Below, piece by piece: positions 17,455-27,148 of a stretch of 64,000 nucleotides of DNA (position 1 is the first letter of the stretch; every line of letters starts with the position of its first letter). A program made the position numbers and the translations under genes. The DNA comes from Herbaspirillum aquaticum (lineage in GTDB: Bacteria > Pseudomonadota > Gammaproteobacteria > Burkholderiales > Burkholderiaceae_D), in the NCBI RefSeq assembly GCF_002213425.1, contig NZ_NJGV01000024.1, forward strand, positions 45,968-109,967, written 5' to 3'. Below the pieces are notes generated by a model. The model searched no databases. It worked only from the letters and a program-made list of their open reading frames with translations, and had not been told where the DNA came from.

Positions 17455-19038
17455 TTGATCAGACATGGATTGAAATGGCCCCTGCTGCAGGGACTGGTGC
17501 TCTCGGCGACCCTGCTGGCGGCTTCCGCACAGGCACAAAGCGCGCAGGGCTTCGACCTCAACCAGGCCGTGGCGCGCGCCAGGGAAATGGCCGCCAAACC
17601 CTACCAGAAACCGGTGAGCAATCTCTCGCCGACCTTCGCGGCGATGCAGTTCGCCGATTACATGAAGATCCAGCCCAAGAGCGAGAAGTTCGAATGGCGC
17701 GACCAGAAGACGCCCTTCAAGCTGGCCTTCTATCACCAGGGCATGCAATTCAATGCCCCCGTGGCGATCCACGAGATCATCGATGGCCGCGTGCAGGATG
17801 TGGGCTACAGCACCGACCGCTTCAACTTCGGTGACCTGGCGCTGGCCAAGGACAGCACGGCGCACCTGGGCTATGCGGGCTTCCGCGTGGTCTATCCGCT
17901 CAACCGCGATGACAAGGAAGATGAAGTCATGAGCGTGCTGGGCGCGAGCTACTTCCGCGTGATCGGCAAGGGACAGGTGTACGGACTCTCGGCGCGCGGG
18001 CTGGCCATCGATACGGCCATGATGAGCGGCGAGGAATTCCCGAACTTCACCGAGTTCTGGATCCAGCGTCCGGCCCCGGGCGAAAAGCAGCTGACCTTCT
18101 ACGCGCTGCTGGATTCGCCGCGCGCAACAGGCGCCTACAAGTTCACGCTCACGCCCGGCAAGGATGCCCTGCTCGATGTGCAGGCCCGCGTGTTCCTCCG
18201 CGCTGATGTCGGCCGCCTGGGCATTGCGCCGCTGACCAGCATGTTCCTGTTCGGACCGAACCAGCAATCCTCGCGCCGCAACTTCCGTCCGGCCATTCAT
18301 GATTCCAACGGGCTGGCGATCCATACGGGCAATGGCGAGTGGCTGTGGCGTCCGCTGAACGATCCGCAGAACGTGGAGGTGAGTTCCTTCGAGGTCACCA
18401 ATCCGCGCGGCTTTGGCCTGTTGCAGCGCGGCCGTGAATTCTCTTCCTATGAAGACCTCAAGGACCGCTACGACCTGCGTCCCTCGGCCTGGATCGAGCC
18501 CAAGGGCGACTGGGGCAAGGGAGCCGTGCAGCTGGTCGAAATCCCCACGGCCGATGAGACCAACGACAACATCGTGGCCTACTGGGTGCCTGCGCAACAG
18601 CCGGCACGCGGCACGCCGCTGGCCTATGACTACCGCATCCATTGGACCATGGATGAGCCCGCCATCCTCAACAATGAAGTCGGCTGGGTCAAGCAGACCT
18701 TCCATACCGATGGTGAGCTCACGCAAGCCAACCTGATCCGCGCCTTCGACGGTACCACCGCCCTGCTGGTGGACTTCACCGGTGGCCCGCTGGGCTCGCT
18801 GCCCGCCGGAACGGCGGTACAGCCGCAGGTGAGCGTTTCCAACAATGGCGAACTGATCGATGCCCAGCTGCAGCCCAATCCGGCCATCAACGGTTGGCGC
18901 CTGACGCTGCGGGTGAAGATTCGCAACGTGGCCCAGGCGGTGGAATTGCGCGCAGCGCTGACCGCCAATGGCAAGCCGCTGACCGAGACCTGGAGCTATC
19001 AGCTGCCGCCGCGTTCGGATGTGCAGCGGACTTTCTGA
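17455..19038 (+). CDS. opgG: osmoregulated periplasmic glucan biosynthesis protein OpgG/MdoG
   Basis: About 527 residues of the MdoG/OpgG family, a periplasmic beta-sandwich protein needed to branch or release osmoregulated periplasmic glucans. Family blocks include [37 protein letters not shown] and [12 protein letters not shown]. The start is set at the TTG at 17455: it has GGAGA seven bases upstream and opens a Sec signal peptide ([20 protein letters not shown], cleavage after AQA). An ATG at 17449 is in another frame. OpgG and OpgD are paralogues; the resemblance near the N-terminus is closer to OpgG. The usual partner opgH does not follow. Confidence 0.9.
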   Translation: MIRHGLKWPLLQGLVLSATLLAASAQAQSAQGFDLNQAVARAREMAAKPYQKPVSNLSPTFAAMQFADYMKIQPKSEKFEWRDQKTPFKLAFYHQGMQFNAPVAIHEIIDGRVQDVGYSTDRFNFGDLALAKDSTAHLGYAGFRVVYPLNRDDKEDEVMSVLGASYFRVIGKGQVYGLSARGLAIDTAMMSGEEFPNFTEFWIQRPAPGEKQLTFYALLDSPRATGAYKFTLTPGKDALLDVQARVFLRADVGRLGIAPLTSMFLFGPNQQSSRRNFRPAIHDSNGLAIHTGNGEWLWRPLNDPQNVEVSSFEVTNPRGFGLLQRGREFSSYEDLKDRYDLRPSAWIEPKGDWGKGAVQLVEIPTADETNDNIVAYWVPAQQPARGTPLAYDYRIHWTMDEPAILNNEVGWVKQTFHTDGELTQANLIRAFDGTTALLVDFTGGPLGSLPAGTAVQPQVSVSNNGELIDAQLQPNPAINGWRLTLRVKIRNVAQAVELRAALTANGKPLTETWSYQLPPRSDVQRTF

Positions 19039-19062
19039 TGTCGCCGTAAATTATTTATATCA

Positions 19063-19102
19063 ATAAAAAGGGGCTGTTCCGAATGGAGCAGCCCCTTTTT
19101 CT
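19063..19102. terminator. bidirectional terminator between opgG and parB
   Basis: The stem AAAAAGGGGCTG/CAGCCCCTTTTT has T-runs in both directions and separates convergent opgG (stop 19038) and parB (stop 19125). Confidence 0.9.
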
Positions 19103-19124
19103 TTGATGCGTAAAGATGACGCGA

Positions 19125-20036
19125 TCAGCTCTCCACCGACTCCCCGCGCAGGCGCGCGATGACGCCATCGAGCGCATCGAGGTCATTGAAGTTGATGATG
19201 AGCTGGCCCTTGTTGCGGGCACCGGTCTTGATGCTGACCTGGGTAGCCAGCAGGTCCGAGAGCTCTTCTTCCAGGCGCGCGATATCGCGCGACTTGTCCT
19301 TGGCTTCGCGCGGCTTGGCAGCCTGCTCGGCGCTGGCGCGGGTGACCAGTTTCTCGGCATCGCGCACCGACATGCGCTTGGCCACGATCTGGTTGGCCAG
19401 CTGGATCTGGGTCGCCGAATCGACGGCCAGCAGCGCACGGGCATGGCCCATGTCGATGTCGCCAGCCATGAGCATGGTCTGCACCGGCTTGGCCAGGTTC
19501 AACAGGCGCAGCAGGTTGGAGACGGCGCTACGCGAACGTCCCACGGCCAGGGCCGCCTGCTCGTGGGTGAAGGCGAAATCGGTGATGAGGCGATGGATGC
19601 CCTGGGCTTCTTCCAGGGGATTCAAGTCCTCGCGCTGCATGTTTTCGATCAGGGCCATGGCGGCCGTGGTCTGGTCGTCCACGTTCTTGACCAGCACCGG
19701 CACCTCGGTCAGGCCGGCGATCTTGGCGGCGCGGAAGCGGCGTTCGCCGGCGATGATCTCGTAGGTATCTTTCCCGTTCTTCTGGCCGATGGCGCGGATC
19801 AGGATGGGCTGCAGCAAACCCTGTTCCTTGATCGAGGCCGCCAGTTCATTGAGCGCCCCTTCATCCATGCGGGTACGCGGCTGGTACTTGCCGGCCTGCA
19901 GTTCGGTCACGGCCATTACCGTGGGCAAGCCCTGCGCGGCTTGCGTCTGGGCTTCTTCGGTGATGTCGGAGGAGCCGCCGAGAAGCGCGTCCAGTCCGCG
20001 TCCCAGACCCTTGGATTTTTTCGGTAGAGTTGCCAT
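19125..20036 (-). CDS. parB: chromosome-partitioning protein ParB
   Basis: A 303-residue CTP-dependent DNA clamp that loads at parS and spreads to organise the origin region. It shows an N-terminal polar leader for ParA contact (KSKGLGRGLDALLG), the CTP-binding segments QPRTRMDEGALNELAASI and GERRFRAAKIAG, the helix-turn-helix FTHEQAALAVGRSRSAVSNL, and a C-terminal dimerisation end. It lies 64 bases downstream of parA in the same transcript. Two perfect parS sites lie at 24962 and 25060, within 5 kb. Confidence 0.97.
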   Translation of the reverse strand: MATLPKKSKGLGRGLDALLGGSSDITEEAQTQAAQGLPTVMAVTELQAGKYQPRTRMDEGALNELAASIKEQGLLQPILIRAIGQKNGKDTYEIIAGERRFRAAKIAGLTEVPVLVKNVDDQTTAAMALIENMQREDLNPLEEAQGIHRLITDFAFTHEQAALAVGRSRSAVSNLLRLLNLAKPVQTMLMAGDIDMGHARALLAVDSATQIQLANQIVAKRMSVRDAEKLVTRASAEQAAKPREAKDKSRDIARLEEELSDLLATQVSIKTGARNKGQLIINFNDLDALDGVIARLRGESVES

Positions 20037-20100
20037 GCGATTGCCTGATGAAAACGATGCGTGATGACGATGCGGGTTACAGCGCGAATGACTGCGCGAA

Positions 20101-20871
20101 TTACAGCGTCTTGATGCGCTCGACCATTTCTGCGCCGAATGCGATGTAAGCCTGTGCGCCCTTGGACGAAGGATCGAAGGTCACACCAGGCAGACCATAC
20201 GACGGCGCTTCGGCCAGTCGCACATTGCGCGGGATGACGGTCTTGAAGACCTTGTCGCCGAAGTGCTGTTCCAGCTGGTCCGAGACCTGCTGCGAGAGCG
20301 TCATGCGCGGATCGAACATCACGCGCAAGAGGCCAATGACCTTCAGCTCCGGGTTCAGCTTGGCATGCACCTTCTTGATGGTGTTGACCAGGTCCGACAG
20401 GCCTTCCAATGCGTAGTACTCGCACTGCATCGGGATGATGACGCCATGCGCCGAGCACAGGCCGTTCAAGGTCAGCATGGACAGCGCGGGCGGGCAGTCG
20501 ATGAGGATGAAGTCATAGTCCTCGGCGACGGCGGCGAAGGCGATTTTGAGGCGCGCTTCACGCTGTTCCAGTTCCACCATTTCCACTTCGGCACCCGCCA
20601 GCTCGCGGTTGGCGGGCAGCACGTCGAAGCCGCCGGCCTCCGAACGCTTGCGCACGGCGCGGATGTCGGACATGCCCAGCAGCACTTCATAGATCGAGGC
20701 TTCCAGCGTCGCCTTGTTGATCCCGGCCCCCATGGTGGCATTACCCTGCGGGTCGAGGTCGGCCAGCAGCACGCGCTGGTTCAGTTGTGCCAGTCCAGCC
20801 GCGAGATTGACTGCGGTAGTGGTCTTGCCTACGCCACCTTTCTGGTTGGCGACACAAAATATTTTTGCCAT
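20101..20871 (-). CDS. parA: chromosome-partitioning ATPase ParA (Soj)
   Basis: A 256-residue deviant-Walker ATPase. The N-terminal KGGVGKTTTAVNLAAG motif contains both the signature and the catalytic lysine, and DFILIDCPPALSMLTLNGL is Walker B. The short N-terminus without HTH marks the chromosomal Soj type. It forms gradients on the nucleoid that move ParB-parS complexes. It is followed by parB and preceded, 20 bases away, by a LysE-type gene. Confidence 0.97.
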   Translation of the reverse strand: MAKIFCVANQKGGVGKTTTAVNLAAGLAQLNQRVLLADLDPQGNATMGAGINKATLEASIYEVLLGMSDIRAVRKRSEAGGFDVLPANRELAGAEVEMVELEQREARLKIAFAAVAEDYDFILIDCPPALSMLTLNGLCSAHGVIIPMQCEYYALEGLSDLVNTIKKVHAKLNPELKVIGLLRVMFDPRMTLSQQVSDQLEQHFGDKVFKTVIPRNVRLAEAPSYGLPGVTFDPSSKGAQAYIAFGAEMVERIKTL

Positions 20872-20891
20872 AGTTCGTTCTTATAAGTGCG

Positions 20892-21524
20892 TTATTGCGT
20901 GGTCAACTTGATGCCGAAACCGATCAGGAATACGCCGGCTGCCCGTGACGCCAGCTTGGCGATGGTGCGATTGCGGGCCATGCGGCGCGCGGCGGCATTG
21001 CCGACGATGACCAGGATGCTGCCATACAGGAGGGTGCAGCTGCTGATGACTGCGCCCATCGTGAAGAAGGTCAGCGCGCCTTGCTGCGTGGCCGGATCCA
21101 GGAACAGCGGGAAGAAGGCCATGTAGAACACGATGGCTTTCGGGTTGAACAAGGTGACCAAAAAGCCGCGCCGGAAGTCAGCGGCATTGGAAAAGGGTAC
21201 GACTGTACCACCGCCCTCGCCTCTTGCAAACAGGAGACGTCCGCCCAGGTAGGCCAGATAGGCCGCGCCCAGGTATTGCAGGCCGTGGAACAGCAAGGGA
21301 TTGGCATGCAGCAAGGCAGCCACGCCGGCCGCGGCCATGAACATCAGTACGATGTCGCCCAGCATGAGACCCGCCTGCGCCATGAAGCCGCCGCGCAAGC
21401 CGCCCTTGGCCGCGCAGGTGAGCACACAGAAGGTACCGGGACCAGGCAGGAGCAGGAACACCATGGTGGCCGCAATCAGTTGCCAGATGTCGGTGATGCC
21501 GAGGGTGTGAAAGATCGCCTGCAT
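20892..21524 (-). CDS. LysE/RhtB-family amino-acid exporter
   Basis: A 210-residue inner-membrane protein with about six hydrophobic segments. The family hallmark at the N-terminus is IAATMVFLLLPGPGTFCVLT (LLPGPG), followed by GLRGGFMAQAGLMLGD. This is the LysE/RhtB/ThrE group that exports basic or hydroxylated amino acids or homoserine lactones. It lies between rsmG-lipocalin and parA on the same strand with only 20 bases to parA, so read-through into the par genes is likely. The substrate is unknown. Confidence 0.93.
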   Translation of the reverse strand: MQAIFHTLGITDIWQLIAATMVFLLLPGPGTFCVLTCAAKGGLRGGFMAQAGLMLGDIVLMFMAAAGVAALLHANPLLFHGLQYLGAAYLAYLGGRLLFARGEGGGTVVPFSNAADFRRGFLVTLFNPKAIVFYMAFFPLFLDPATQQGALTFFTMGAVISSCTLLYGSILVIVGNAAARRMARNRTIAKLASRAAGVFLIGFGIKLTTQ

Positions 21525-21593
21525 GGTGGGTCTCCTTGAATGTGAGCGGCCCGGGTTGCTGCCCGGGCCGCTGGCCTGATGTGAGCTACCGGC

Positions 21594-22145
21594 TTACGGC
21601 TTGCTCTTGACCACCCGCGCGGTATCGAAACCTTGCTTGGTGGCGTTGTTGAGTGCGTTCTCGTATTGCTCGTCACTGATGGTAGGCGTGCGCGAGAGGA
21701 TCCACAGGTATTCGCGCGAGGGGCTGCCCACGGTGGCCAGGGTGTATTGATCGTCCAGGTCCATGATCCAGTAGTCGCCCCACACCATCGGTACCCACGA
21801 CAGCCAGGCCGGCGCAAAGCGCACTTCCAGCTTGCTGTTGTTGCTGCCCGGGACCACCCGCGCCACGCCCTTGGCTTCATCCATGCCGTCGGCCGTCTTG
21901 CAGCGGTTGACGACATCGATCATGCCATCATCGCGCGCGGAATATTCAGCGCTGGTGCTGGAAATGCATTTTTTCTGGAAGCTGTTGGGAATCTTGGCGA
22001 TTTCGTACCACTTGCCGGCGTAACGCTTCAGGTCCACCGAGGGCACCGTCTTGACCTCCTGGGCGCTGGCCGAAGCCATGCCCAGGCCGCCATAGGCTGC
22101 CATCGAGACCATGGTGGCCACCAGGGCCAGTTTCAGTTTATTCAT
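21594..22145 (-). CDS. blc: lipocalin (Blc-like), exported
   Basis: A 183-residue lipocalin. After a signal peptide (KLKLALVATMVSMAAYGGLG, cleavage near SASAQ) comes the lipocalin signature GKWYEIAKIPNSFQKKC. Two cysteines (KKCISS and NRCKTAD) could form the disulfide seen in Blc. E. coli Blc is an outer-membrane lipoprotein, but no lipobox cysteine is present here, so this protein should be free in the periplasm. The start at 22145 overlaps the rsmG stop by one base (TGATG), implying coupled translation. It probably binds fatty acids or lysophospholipids, as known for Blc. Confidence 0.92.
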   Translation of the reverse strand: MNKLKLALVATMVSMAAYGGLGMASASAQEVKTVPSVDLKRYAGKWYEIAKIPNSFQKKCISSTSAEYSARDDGMIDVVNRCKTADGMDEAKGVARVVPGSNNSKLEVRFAPAWLSWVPMVWGDYWIMDLDDQYTLATVGSPSREYLWILSRTPTISDEQYENALNNATKQGFDTARVVKSKP

Positions 22146-22807
22146 CAGGTCGTTCTTTCCATGAAGATGAGATGCCGTTCGGCATCCAGGCCCGGTACCT
22201 GCAGGGGCTGCACTTGCTGCACCTTCCACCCCGCCGGCAACCGGTCGATTTCCTCCTGCGGCAGCACGCCCTTGAGGGCGATGTACTTGCCACCTTGTTG
22301 CAGGAGGTGGTTCGACCATGTGACGAAGTCCTTCAGTTCCGCAAAAGCACGCGAGGTGATGACATCGTATTGTTGCTCGACAGGCAACTGCTCGACCCGC
22401 GCATGCAGCACCGAGACATTGCCCAGGTGCAATTGGGCCTTCACCTGATTGAGGAAGGCGGTTTTCTTGGAGACCGTATCGACCAGGGTAATCTGCATCT
22501 GCGGCTGCGCCTCGGCGGCCCAGATGGCCAGCACGATGCCCGGCAGGCCGCCACCGGCACCCACATCCAGCACACGCTGGGCACCCGCGAAGGCCGACAC
22601 CGCCGAGAGCGAATCGAGCAGGTGGTGCGTCACCATCTGCGCCGGATCGCGCAAGGCCGTCAGGTTGTAGACCTTGTTCCACTTGGCCAGCAGGGCCTGG
22701 TAGGCCATCAGCTTGTCGATCTGGGCAGCGGACAGCGCCAGGCCCATGGACTTGGCGCCTTCCTCCAGGGTGCGGGTCAGATTGTTCAGGTCTGCAGTGT
22801 TGCTCAT
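22145..22807 (-). CDS. rsmG: 16S rRNA (guanine527-N7)-methyltransferase
   Basis: A 220-residue SAM-dependent methyltransferase (GidB) acting on the 530 loop of 16S rRNA. The SAM-binding motif [19 protein letters not shown] and the segment [20 protein letters not shown] are diagnostic. It lies 52 bases downstream of mnmG in the standard gidA-gidB pair. It overlaps the lipocalin start by a single base, an unusual partner for this gene. Confidence 0.97.
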   Translation of the reverse strand: MSNTADLNNLTRTLEEGAKSMGLALSAAQIDKLMAYQALLAKWNKVYNLTALRDPAQMVTHHLLDSLSAVSAFAGAQRVLDVGAGGGLPGIVLAIWAAEAQPQMQITLVDTVSKKTAFLNQVKAQLHLGNVSVLHARVEQLPVEQQYDVITSRAFAELKDFVTWSNHLLQQGGKYIALKGVLPQEEIDRLPAGWKVQQVQPLQVPGLDAERHLIFMERTT

Positions 22808-22859
22808 CCGTGATGCCTTGGTATTGATCTGGTTCGGGACTGGGGTCCGGTATTTTTCT

Positions 22860-24788
22860 TCACGCAGCCTGGTTGTCGGTGCCAGCCGCCTGTTTCAGGC
22901 CGCCCTTCTTCAGGTGCACCAGCAGCAGCGACAGTGCCGCCGGGGTCACGCCGGAGATGCGGGAAGCCTGGCCCAGGGTTTCCGGGCGATGCTTGTTGAG
23001 CTTCTGGCGCACTTCGATGGAGAGGGCCTTGACGTCCATGTAATCGAGGTCGGCCGGCAGCTTCAGGTTTTCATTGTGATCCTGGCGGCTGATCTCATTG
23101 GCCTGGCGCGCGATGTAGCCGGCGTACTTGACCTGGATCTCTACCTGTTCACGCACCGGGCCATCTTCGATACCGGGGCCGGCCAGCGCCTGGCCTTCTG
23201 TGCCGGTCAGGCCCATGAGGCTGTCATAAGTCACGTTGGGACGACGCAGCAGGTCCAGCAGGTTGTATTCGCGCTCGATGGCCTTGCCCAGCACGCGCTC
23301 GGCTTCAGCGGCGGCCAGGATGCGCGGGTTCACCCAGGTCGACTTCAGGCGTTCCATTTCACGTGAAACGGCTTCGCGCTTGCGCTCGAAGGCTTCCCAC
23401 TGCGCATCGCCGACGCAGCCGAGTTCGCGGCCGATTTCGGTCAGGCGCAGGTCGGCATTGTCTTCGCGCAGCGAAAGGCGGTATTCGGCGCGGCTGGTGA
23501 ACATGCGGTACGGCTCCTGCACGCCCTGGGTGACCAGGTCGTCGACCAGCACGCCGAGGTAGGCTTCATCGCGGCGCGGGGTCCAGGCTTCACGTCCCTG
23601 CGTCTGCAGGGCGGCGTTGATGCCGGCCAGCATGCCCTGGGCGGCCGCTTCTTCATATCCGGTGGTGCCGTTGATCTGGCCGGCGAAGAACAGGCCTTGG
23701 ACCTGGCGGGTTTCCAGCGAGGACTTCAGGCCGCGCGGATCGTAGTAGTCATATTCGATGGCGTAGCCGGGGCGCAGGATGTGGGCGTTTTCCATGCCCT
23801 TCATCGAGCGCACCAGTTCCAGCTGCACGTCGAACGGCAGGCTGGTGGAGATGCCATTGGGATAGAACTCGTGGGTGGTCAGGCCCTCGGGTTCCAGGTA
23901 GATCTGGTGCGAATCCTTGCTGGCGAAGCGGTGGATCTTGTCTTCAATGGAGGGGCAGTAACGCGGGCCCACGCCTTCGATGACGCCCGTGTACATGGGG
24001 CTGCGATCCAGGCCGCCACGGATGATGTCGTGGGTACGGCTGTTGGTATGGGTGATCCAGCACGGCATCTGGCGCGGGTGCATGGCGGCGTTGCCCATGA
24101 CGGAGAACACCGGTACCGAGTCCAGGTCGCCGGGCTGCTCTTCCAGGATCGCCAGGTTGATGGTGCGGCCATCGATGCGCGGCGGGGTGCCGGTCTTCAG
24201 GCGGCCCTGCGGCAGCTTCAATTCCTTGAGGCGTGCCGACAGCGAGACCGCAGGTGGATCACCGGCACGGCCACCGGAATAATTGTTCAGGCCCACGTGG
24301 ATCTTCCCGTCCAGGAAGGTCCCGGCAGTCAGCACCACGGCACGGCCGGCAAAGCGGATACCGGCCTGGGTGATGGCGCCCACGACGCGGTCGCCTTCCA
24401 GCATCAGGTCGTCCACGGCCTGCTGGAACAGCCACAGGTTCGGCTGGTTCTCCAGGCGCGAGCGGATCGCCGCCTTGTACAGGATGCGGTCAGCCTGGGC
24501 GCGGGTGGCGCGCACGGCCGGCCCCTTGGAGGAGTTCAGGATGCGGAACTGGATGCCCGCCTCATCGGTGGCGATCGCCATCGCCCCACCCATGGCATCG
24601 ACTTCCTTGACCAAGTGGCCCTTGCCGATCCCGCCGATGGAGGGATTGCAGGACATCTGGCCCAGGGTTTCGATGTTGTGCGTCAGGAGCAGGGTTTTCT
24701 GGCCCATGCGTGCTGCGGCCAGTGCAGCTTCGGTGCCGGCGTGACCGCCGCCAACGACAATGACGTCAAATTGTGTGGGGAATAGCAT
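22860..24788 (-). CDS. mnmG: tRNA U34 carboxymethylaminomethyl modification enzyme MnmG
   Basis: A 642-residue FAD protein (GidA) that, with MnmE, modifies the wobble uridine of several tRNAs. Visible are the N-terminal dinucleotide-binding motif [19 protein letters not shown], the signature [17 protein letters not shown], the second signature [17 protein letters not shown] with its FAD contacts, and the helical C-terminal domain for tRNA and MnmE. A degenerate parS-like site lies inside the coding region at 23355. mnmE is not in the window. Confidence 0.98.
   Translation of the reverse strand: MLFPTQFDVIVVGGGHAGTEAALAAARMGQKTLLLTHNIETLGQMSCNPSIGGIGKGHLVKEVDAMGGAMAIATDEAGIQFRILNSSKGPAVRATRAQADRILYKAAIRSRLENQPNLWLFQQAVDDLMLEGDRVVGAITQAGIRFAGRAVVLTAGTFLDGKIHVGLNNYSGGRAGDPPAVSLSARLKELKLPQGRLKTGTPPRIDGRTINLAILEEQPGDLDSVPVFSVMGNAAMHPRQMPCWITHTNSRTHDIIRGGLDRSPMYTGVIEGVGPRYCPSIEDKIHRFASKDSHQIYLEPEGLTTHEFYPNGISTSLPFDVQLELVRSMKGMENAHILRPGYAIEYDYYDPRGLKSSLETRQVQGLFFAGQINGTTGYEEAAAQGMLAGINAALQTQGREAWTPRRDEAYLGVLVDDLVTQGVQEPYRMFTSRAEYRLSLREDNADLRLTEIGRELGCVGDAQWEAFERKREAVSREMERLKSTWVNPRILAAAEAERVLGKAIEREYNLLDLLRRPNVTYDSLMGLTGTEGQALAGPGIEDGPVREQVEIQVKYAGYIARQANEISRQDHNENLKLPADLDYMDVKALSIEVRQKLNKHRPETLGQASRISGVTPAALSLLLVHLKKGGLKQAAGTDNQAA
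23355..23370. promoter_or_regulatory. parS-like site inside mnmG (13 of 16 matches)
   Basis: The sequence CATTTCACGTGAAACG keeps the full TTTCACGTGAAA core of the parS consensus TGTTTCACGTGAAACA but differs at three outer bases. It lies about 1.6 kb from the perfect sites. It may be a weak ParB site or chance; sites within coding genes near the origin are common in bacteria. Confidence 0.5.
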
Positions 24789-24961
24789 GATGCGGGCCTC
24801 GCGTAGAGGTGAGAACAGAGGCGAGATTATAAGACCTTTTATCTGGCGGGGTCGGAGGCGGGGTCGGTAGCTGTTGGTTTACCGCACTTACCTGCCCTGC
24901 TGGACACTATCGGCGGGCGAATTCGATAGCGTTAGCTGATCAATGAAACATCGGTCGGGAT

Positions 24962-24977
24962 TGTTTCACGTGAAACA
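24962..24977. promoter_or_regulatory. parS: parS site 1 (perfect)
   Basis: TGTTTCACGTGAAACA is identical to the bacterial chromosomal parS consensus, which ParB binds. It lies in the gap upstream of mnmG. Confidence 0.97.
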
Positions 24978-25013
24978 GCGGGCTGGCTTTGGAGGTTGAA
25001 GTCGGAATATGAA

Positions 25014-25039
25014 TAAAAAAACGGAGCATCGCGCTCCGT
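25014..25039 (-). terminator. terminator of the TSUP permease gene
   Basis: Reading leftward, the stem ACGGAGC/GCTCCGT (loop of 5) is followed by a run of seven or more T. It sits between the two parS sites. Confidence 0.85.
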
Positions 25040-25059
25040 CTTTTGTGTCGGGGGCCGGA

Positions 25060-25075
25060 TGTTTCACGTGAAACA
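25060..25075. promoter_or_regulatory. parS: parS site 2 (perfect)
   Basis: A second perfect TGTTTCACGTGAAACA, 98 bases from the first and separated from it by a transcription terminator. It is 17 bases beyond the stop of the TSUP gene. Confidence 0.97.
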
Positions 25076-25092
25076 CCCGGTGAAGTTTTCCG

Positions 25093-25854
25093 CTATTTGA
25101 GGAAGGCGTCGTAACCCGACTTCAAGATCAATGCGCCCACCACGACCAGGAACAACTTGCGCACAAAGACGCTGCCATGTTTCATAGCCAGTCGTGTACC
25201 CACCAGGGAGCCCCCGATGTTGAACACCGCCATCAGCAAGCCCAATTGCCAGATGACGTGGCCGCTATACCCGAACCAGCACAAGGCTGCCAGGTTGGTC
25301 GCAATGTTGACGAACTTGGAGACCGCCGATGCCGAGAGGAAGTCATAGCTGAATACCCGCACGAACAGGAACACCAGGAAGCTGCCCGTACCCGGACCAA
25401 ATACACCATCGTAGAAACCCACTGCCCCACCGATCAGCGCGGCGTACACGATTTCCCGGGTGCCGGTCAGCGTGGGCGCATGGGTGGTACCGAAGTCCTT
25501 CTTCTTCAAGGTGTAGAGGGCAACTGCGATCAGGACGAAGGGCAACGCCTTGCGAATCAGCTCGGTCGGGATATGGGTGACGACATAGGCCCCGAAGAAG
25601 GAAAACGCGAAAGCCGCCATCGCAGCCGGGGTCACGGTACTCCACCTCACGGCAACCTTGCGCGCGAAGTTGATGGCCGCCGCACTCGTCCCCATCACTC
25701 CCGCGACCTTGTTCGTCCCCAGCAAGGTCGCCGGGGCAGTATTGGGAAATACTGAGAACAAGGTCGGCACCAGCACCAGTCCACCTCCTCCCACCACCGC
25801 ATCGATCAAGCCGGCCACGAAGGCGGCGCTGCACAACACCACATAGTCCAGCAT
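25093..25854 (-). CDS. TSUP-family permease (TauE/SafE, YfcA-like)
   Basis: A 253-residue inner-membrane protein with about eight hydrophobic segments and the twofold family motif: LIDAVVGGGGLVLVPTL near the N-terminus and GAVGFYDGVFGPGTGSFLVF in the second half. TSUP proteins move sulfite, sulfoacetate or other organosulfur anions; YfcA-like members are uncharacterised. The start is the ATG at 25854 (MLDYVVLCSA). The frame runs 64 codons further upstream, but that part is proline/serine/phenylalanine-rich and not membrane-topological. It stands alone with its own terminator. Confidence 0.92.
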   Translation of the reverse strand: MLDYVVLCSAAFVAGLIDAVVGGGGLVLVPTLFSVFPNTAPATLLGTNKVAGVMGTSAAAINFARKVAVRWSTVTPAAMAAFAFSFFGAYVVTHIPTELIRKALPFVLIAVALYTLKKKDFGTTHAPTLTGTREIVYAALIGGAVGFYDGVFGPGTGSFLVFLFVRVFSYDFLSASAVSKFVNIATNLAALCWFGYSGHVIWQLGLLMAVFNIGGSLVGTRLAMKHGSVFVRKLFLVVVGALILKSGYDAFLK

Positions 25855-26155
25855 CACTTGCCCTCCGCTGACGAAGTGAAGAAACGAGCGGAAGAATCGG
25901 CAAGGGATGAAACAGGGATGAACATGGGACGAGGGGAAATGAATGGACGGTGAAATAAACAAGGGAGCAGCCGGGCCACATTCTACCGCCCTGCCCCGCC
26001 CGGCATCAGCCACAGAGATGAAGCTTTGGGGACTGTTGCGGAACACATCCCTGCTGTTCTGGCTGGCCCGTCATGAAGACAAAAAATTACCGCCGGGAAA
26101 TCACCCTGGGGTGACTTGCCGGCGGCAGATGAAGTTTTAAAACTTCAGCGAAACA
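25855..26155. other. intergenic region with livM operon terminator (301 bp)
   Basis: Upstream of the TSUP gene and downstream of livM. Apart from the terminator listed next, no gene or repeat is seen. Confidence 0.6.
26081..26125 (-). terminator. terminator of the liv transport operon
   Basis: The outer arms CCGCCGG/CCGGCGG and inner arms CACC/GGTG form a long hairpin. In the leftward direction it is followed by TTTTTT, 30 bases after the livM stop. Confidence 0.85.
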
Positions 26156-27136
26156 CTAGTGCGATCCCTTGGCCTGCCCCTTCCCGGCCAAGGCCAGGAT
26201 CTCGCCCACGATGCCTTTCCGGAAAGCCAGCACGCAGACGATGAAGATGAAGCCGGTCACAATCGTCACCGAATCTCCCAAGGTATTGAACCAGTCGATG
26301 CTGGTGACGTTGGCCAGCCAGGCACCGATATCACCCAGCTTGTTCTCCAGCATGATGATGATGATGGCGCCGACGATGGGACCAACGATGGTACCCAGGC
26401 CACCCACCAGGGTCATCAGGACCACCAGGCCGGACATGCTCCAGTGCACGTCGGTCAGGGTCTCGAAGCCCAGCACCAGGGTCTTGGTGGCACCCGCCAG
26501 ACCCGACAAGCCCGCCGACAGCACGAAGGCCAGCAGCTTGTAGCGCGCCACGTCATAGCCCAGCGAGATGGCGCGCGGCTCGTTCTCCTTGATGGCCTTG
26601 AGCACCTGGCCAAACGGGGAATGGATGGTCCGCACGATCAGCGCAAAGCCCGCTACGGCAATGGCCAGCACGACGTAGTAGAGGGTCATGTCGCTGCTCA
26701 GGTCGATCATGCCCAGCAGCTTGCCGCGCGGGACACCTTGCAGGCCGTCCTCGCCACCGGTGAACGGTGCCTGCAAGGCGACGAAGAACAGCATCTGCGC
26801 CAGCGCCAGGGTGATCATGGTGAAGTAGATACCCTGGCGACGGATCGCCAGCAGCCCCATCACCAGGCCGATCAAGGCACCCGTCAGGGTACCGATGACC
26901 AGGCCCAGCTCGGTCGGCAAACCCCACACCTTCAGCGACTGGCCGCACATATAGCCCGCCCAGCCGAGGAAGGCCGCATGGCCGAAGGACAACAAGCCGG
27001 TGTAGCCGATCAGCAGGTTGAAGGCGCAGGCGAACAACGCGAAGCACAGCATCTTCATCAGGAACACCGGGTAGATGCCGAACGGTGCCGCCAACAACAA
27101 TATTAGTAAAACAGCAATTCCGATTTTCTTGTTCAT
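26156..27136 (-). CDS. livM: branched-chain amino-acid-type ABC transporter permease LivM
   Basis: A 326-residue inner-membrane permease with about nine hydrophobic segments. Family signatures are NLLIGYTGLLSFGHAAFLGW and the cytoplasmic coupling segment KAIKENEPRAISLGYDVARYK. It forms a heterodimer with the LivH protein encoded 12 bases upstream. It is the last gene of the block livG-livF-SBP-livH-livM and is followed by a strong terminator. Given the dehydrogenases upstream, the transported compound may not be a branched-chain amino acid. Confidence 0.93.
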   Translation of the reverse strand: MNKKIGIAVLLILLLAAPFGIYPVFLMKMLCFALFACAFNLLIGYTGLLSFGHAAFLGWAGYMCGQSLKVWGLPTELGLVIGTLTGALIGLVMGLLAIRRQGIYFTMITLALAQMLFFVALQAPFTGGEDGLQGVPRGKLLGMIDLSSDMTLYYVVLAIAVAGFALIVRTIHSPFGQVLKAIKENEPRAISLGYDVARYKLLAFVLSAGLSGLAGATKTLVLGFETLTDVHWSMSGLVVLMTLVGGLGTIVGPIVGAIIIIMLENKLGDIGAWLANVTSIDWFNTLGDSVTIVTGFIFIVCVLAFRKGIVGEILALAGKGQAKGSH

Positions 27137-27148
27137 GCCGGTCTCCGA

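Larger units (their letters stand above)
24789..25092. other. intergenic region with paired parS sites (304 bp)
   Basis: This region contains the two parS sites and the TSUP terminator. The rest, 24789-24960, must hold the mnmG promoter, but I cannot place its boxes with confidence. Confidence 0.6.
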
